From positions 1 to 19,472 of the forward strand of contig JAMYHX010000646.1 of the NCBI GenBank assembly GCA_025529335.1: 19,472 nucleotides of DNA, in the 5' to 3' direction. This DNA comes from Rhizopus sp. PT2906. Taxonomy: Eukaryota; Mucoromycota; Mucoromycetes; Mucorales; Rhizopodaceae. The first letter of the stretch is position 1. The number at the start of each line of letters is the position of its first letter. The notes below the pieces were generated by a model. The model saw nothing but the letters and a program-made list of their open reading frames with translations, was not told the origin of the DNA and ran no database searches. This document shows, piece after piece, positions 17,701-19,472 of this stretch. Position numbers and translations under genes: made by a program.

Positions 17701-18711
17701 ACTAATTTACCGCTATTTCTAATTTCAAATGATCTGATGAGTCACAAAACCCACTTGAAAAATAGTTATTTGATTTCTACAATTAACCAAAAGAAAACTT
17801 ACGGAACGCTAGAGCCATAGCACTGAACACTATTACAGCTGTAGTAAATATACTCTGAAACTTGCAGCCCATTAGGATCAATATTTATTATTAATTGCAA
17901 GTATTTTTCCAGTTGCTTTGTTTTCTTCAAGCAGAGGAGCAGTTGTAAAAAGTGGGGTTTAAATGGTTTTCGGATTTTTTCGTCCAAAATTGGGTCTAAT
18001 CATGTCAAAATTTCAACAAAAATGTACCTTTCCTCTATAGACCATTGATATCTGTACGAAAATAGAAAAGTTAACACTATAATAATATAGACACACTGGC
18101 TCATCGTTGACCAAATTGTTTCGAAATTCATTAAAAAAATAGAGCACCAAAATTGAGATATTAGGCTTTTGTAATCACAAAATATATTGGAAGTTACTTT
18201 GTCGTTTTTGTTTCATCTAAATGTATTAATTTTTCGTTGAGGTAATCAAAATGATAGTTCACTTACAGCTTCACCCCTTAAAAACTGAGCCCCAAAATCG
18301 ATTTGACAAACTGATCCAAAAATGAATTAAAAAACAAATTGTTCGATAGCTCTTGTACTGCAAATTAAGTTAAGTTAGCGTGTTAAGTGGCTTTTCTACG
18401 GGCTTAAATTCTGCATCTGATTAAATAAAATTTGGACATATGCTTTATATCAAGTTTTGCGTAAAATCCAGCTGAAATCTTATTACTTTATAGACATACA
18501 TTACTTTCTATGAGCATGTTTTAAATTCAAATATTCAGTGAAATACGCAGCAAAATTATCTATCAATCTAGCTATTAACAAACTTAGAATGTCAAAAAGG
18601 ATTAATAGAAATAATCTTGCCAAAATATTACACTTTTATCGACAATACATTTAGAAAATATATTTATATACTTTCATTATAACTAATACACTAGATTTAC
18701 TATCGTAAGGA

Positions 18712-18757
18712 CATGATGTGGATCAATGTGGAGAATATGATGTAGATCATGTGAACA
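18712..18757. repeat. Imperfect direct repeat ATGATGT(G/A)GATCA
   Basis: ATGATGTGGATCAATGTG is followed about 26 bp later by ATGATGTAGATCATGTG, two copies differing by a substitution and a one-base gap. Confidence 0.6.
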
Positions 18758-19211
18758 CACTTTAATTTACTATAACATCGATTATAGACTGAAATAATTA
18801 TTGGATGTGCGACCTTGATATAGATATTGGCACAACAGTAAGTATTGGCAATCTTAGCTAATAGCCTAATACCTTGAGCTGGAGAAGCAACCTTTGAAAA
18901 TAAATGATGGACAGTCAGCAGATATCTTGTCAGTGGACAACCTGATTTAGTTTTTTATAACGCTTCACCATAGGAAAAAAGGTGTAAAATGAGATATAAA
19001 CTACAGCTTTTCTGAAAAAACTATTATAACAATCGTCGCAGAAACTATTTTACGTGAAGTTGTTATTGAAAAGGTACAACTTTATAACAATCTTACGTAA
19101 AGAAACAAATAACTGTAAATTTTAAAATTGCTATTTTCGCGTTTTTTCCCATAATGCTTATGTCTTTGTTCATATTCTTAATTTTTTCCCTTATTTCGCT
19201 CAGCTGTCTTA

Positions 19212-19227
19212 CGGCCTTGCGGCCTTG
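19212..19227. repeat. Tandem duplicate of CGGCCTTG
   Basis: The octamer CGGCCTTG occurs twice head to tail, a small GC-rich island in very AT-rich sequence. Confidence 0.7.
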
Positions 19228-19396
19228 GGCTCACTGGAATTAGTTGTGATCATATCATCTGCAGTAAAAAGGGGTTAATTTTATAAAAAAAGCTTAAAAG
19301 AGATACTGTTTAAATCCTTCTTTTAAAATTATGGATAATCTACAATAAAATGCTAGTTCTACTTCTCTATTTATACTATTTGGTTATCTATACTAT

Positions 19397-19420
19397 TGAC
19401 AGTTGTTTTATCAACTGTCA
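19397..19420. repeat. Perfect 9-bp inverted repeat (hairpin)
   Basis: TGACAGTTG and CAACTGTCA are separated by the six bases TTTTAT. The stem is perfect and stands in AT-rich DNA with no gene next to it; it could be a foldback remnant or a palindromic protein-binding site. Confidence 0.7.
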
Positions 19421-19472
19421 GTTATTCCGTAATTTTGAATATTTTGTTGAGTTGTTGGGTTCTTGATTTACT

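Larger units (their letters stand above)
17701..19472. other. AT-rich gene-free stretch with short repeats
   Basis: No gene recognised. It contains a degenerate direct repeat at 18712-18757, a tandem 8-bp duplication at 19212-19227, a hairpin at 19397-19420, and around 17980-18340 several loosely similar phrases (CCAAAATTG, CCAAAATTGAGA, CCCCAAAATCGA) that could derive from an old mobile element. Confidence 0.45.

Noticed and set aside
17799..17987. 62-codon minus-strand open frame
   Set aside because: No recognisable motif, no supporting splice partners, AT-rich context.
1..19472. tRNA or rRNA genes
   Set aside because: No sequence with the conserved T-loop and cloverleaf pairing was seen on reading both strands; a tRNAscan-type run would settle it.

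Overview
The window reads as nuclear DNA of an early-diverging filamentous fungus, most likely Mucoromycota/Mucorales. It is AT-rich, has many short GT-AG introns (about 46-90 nt), a single class V myosin of fungal type, a degraded DIRS-type retrotransposon, and a PD-(D/E)XK-like protein family that I associate with Mucorales. The taxonomic call is inference; no rRNA or other marker gene is present.

Layout. 1-1608: a tail-to-tail pair of homologous genes. The plus-strand copy (cut by the window start) keeps a D...E-V-Q nuclease-like signature. The minus-strand copy (997-1608) has lost both acidic positions (D to N, E to R), so it looks like a pseudoenzyme paralogue. Its start codon is preceded by an 11-bp minisatellite inside a duplicated 51-bp unit (1642-1831). 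About 1918-4301: a mobile-element graveyard. It holds the C-terminal part of a Tc1/IS630-like DDE transposase on the minus strand, with a TGG-to-TAG nonsense change, abutting a 5'-truncated, frameshifted DIRS-like element on the plus strand (RNase H followed by tyrosine recombinase).

4484-9928 (minus): a complete class V myosin of 13 exons and 12 introns. The exon lengths sum to 4770 nt, or 1589 residues, with an uninterrupted frame: motor, six IQ motifs, coiled coil, globular tail. About 10056-11248 (plus): a divergently transcribed STE20/PAK-like kinase, with only about 127 bp between the two likely start codons. Its catalytic exons are clear. Its short first exon joins in frame only if one base is skipped at a TAA codon.

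11249-14747: mostly AT-rich spacer, with a broken coiled-coil gene (12112-13238, interrupted by an A27 run) and a doubtful minus-strand membrane-protein remnant (13551-13898). 14748-16062 (minus): a three-exon, 388-residue protein that I read as a questin oxidase-like (DUF4243, AflY/GedK-type) oxidoreductase. 16063-19472: no supportable gene. It holds homopolymer tracts, a possible pogo/Tc1-like transposon end at 17549, a 9-bp-stem hairpin and short direct repeats.

The genes do not form an operon or an obvious pathway. Functional links supported by position alone are the shared promoter region of the myosin and kinase genes and the paralogous convergent pair at the left edge.
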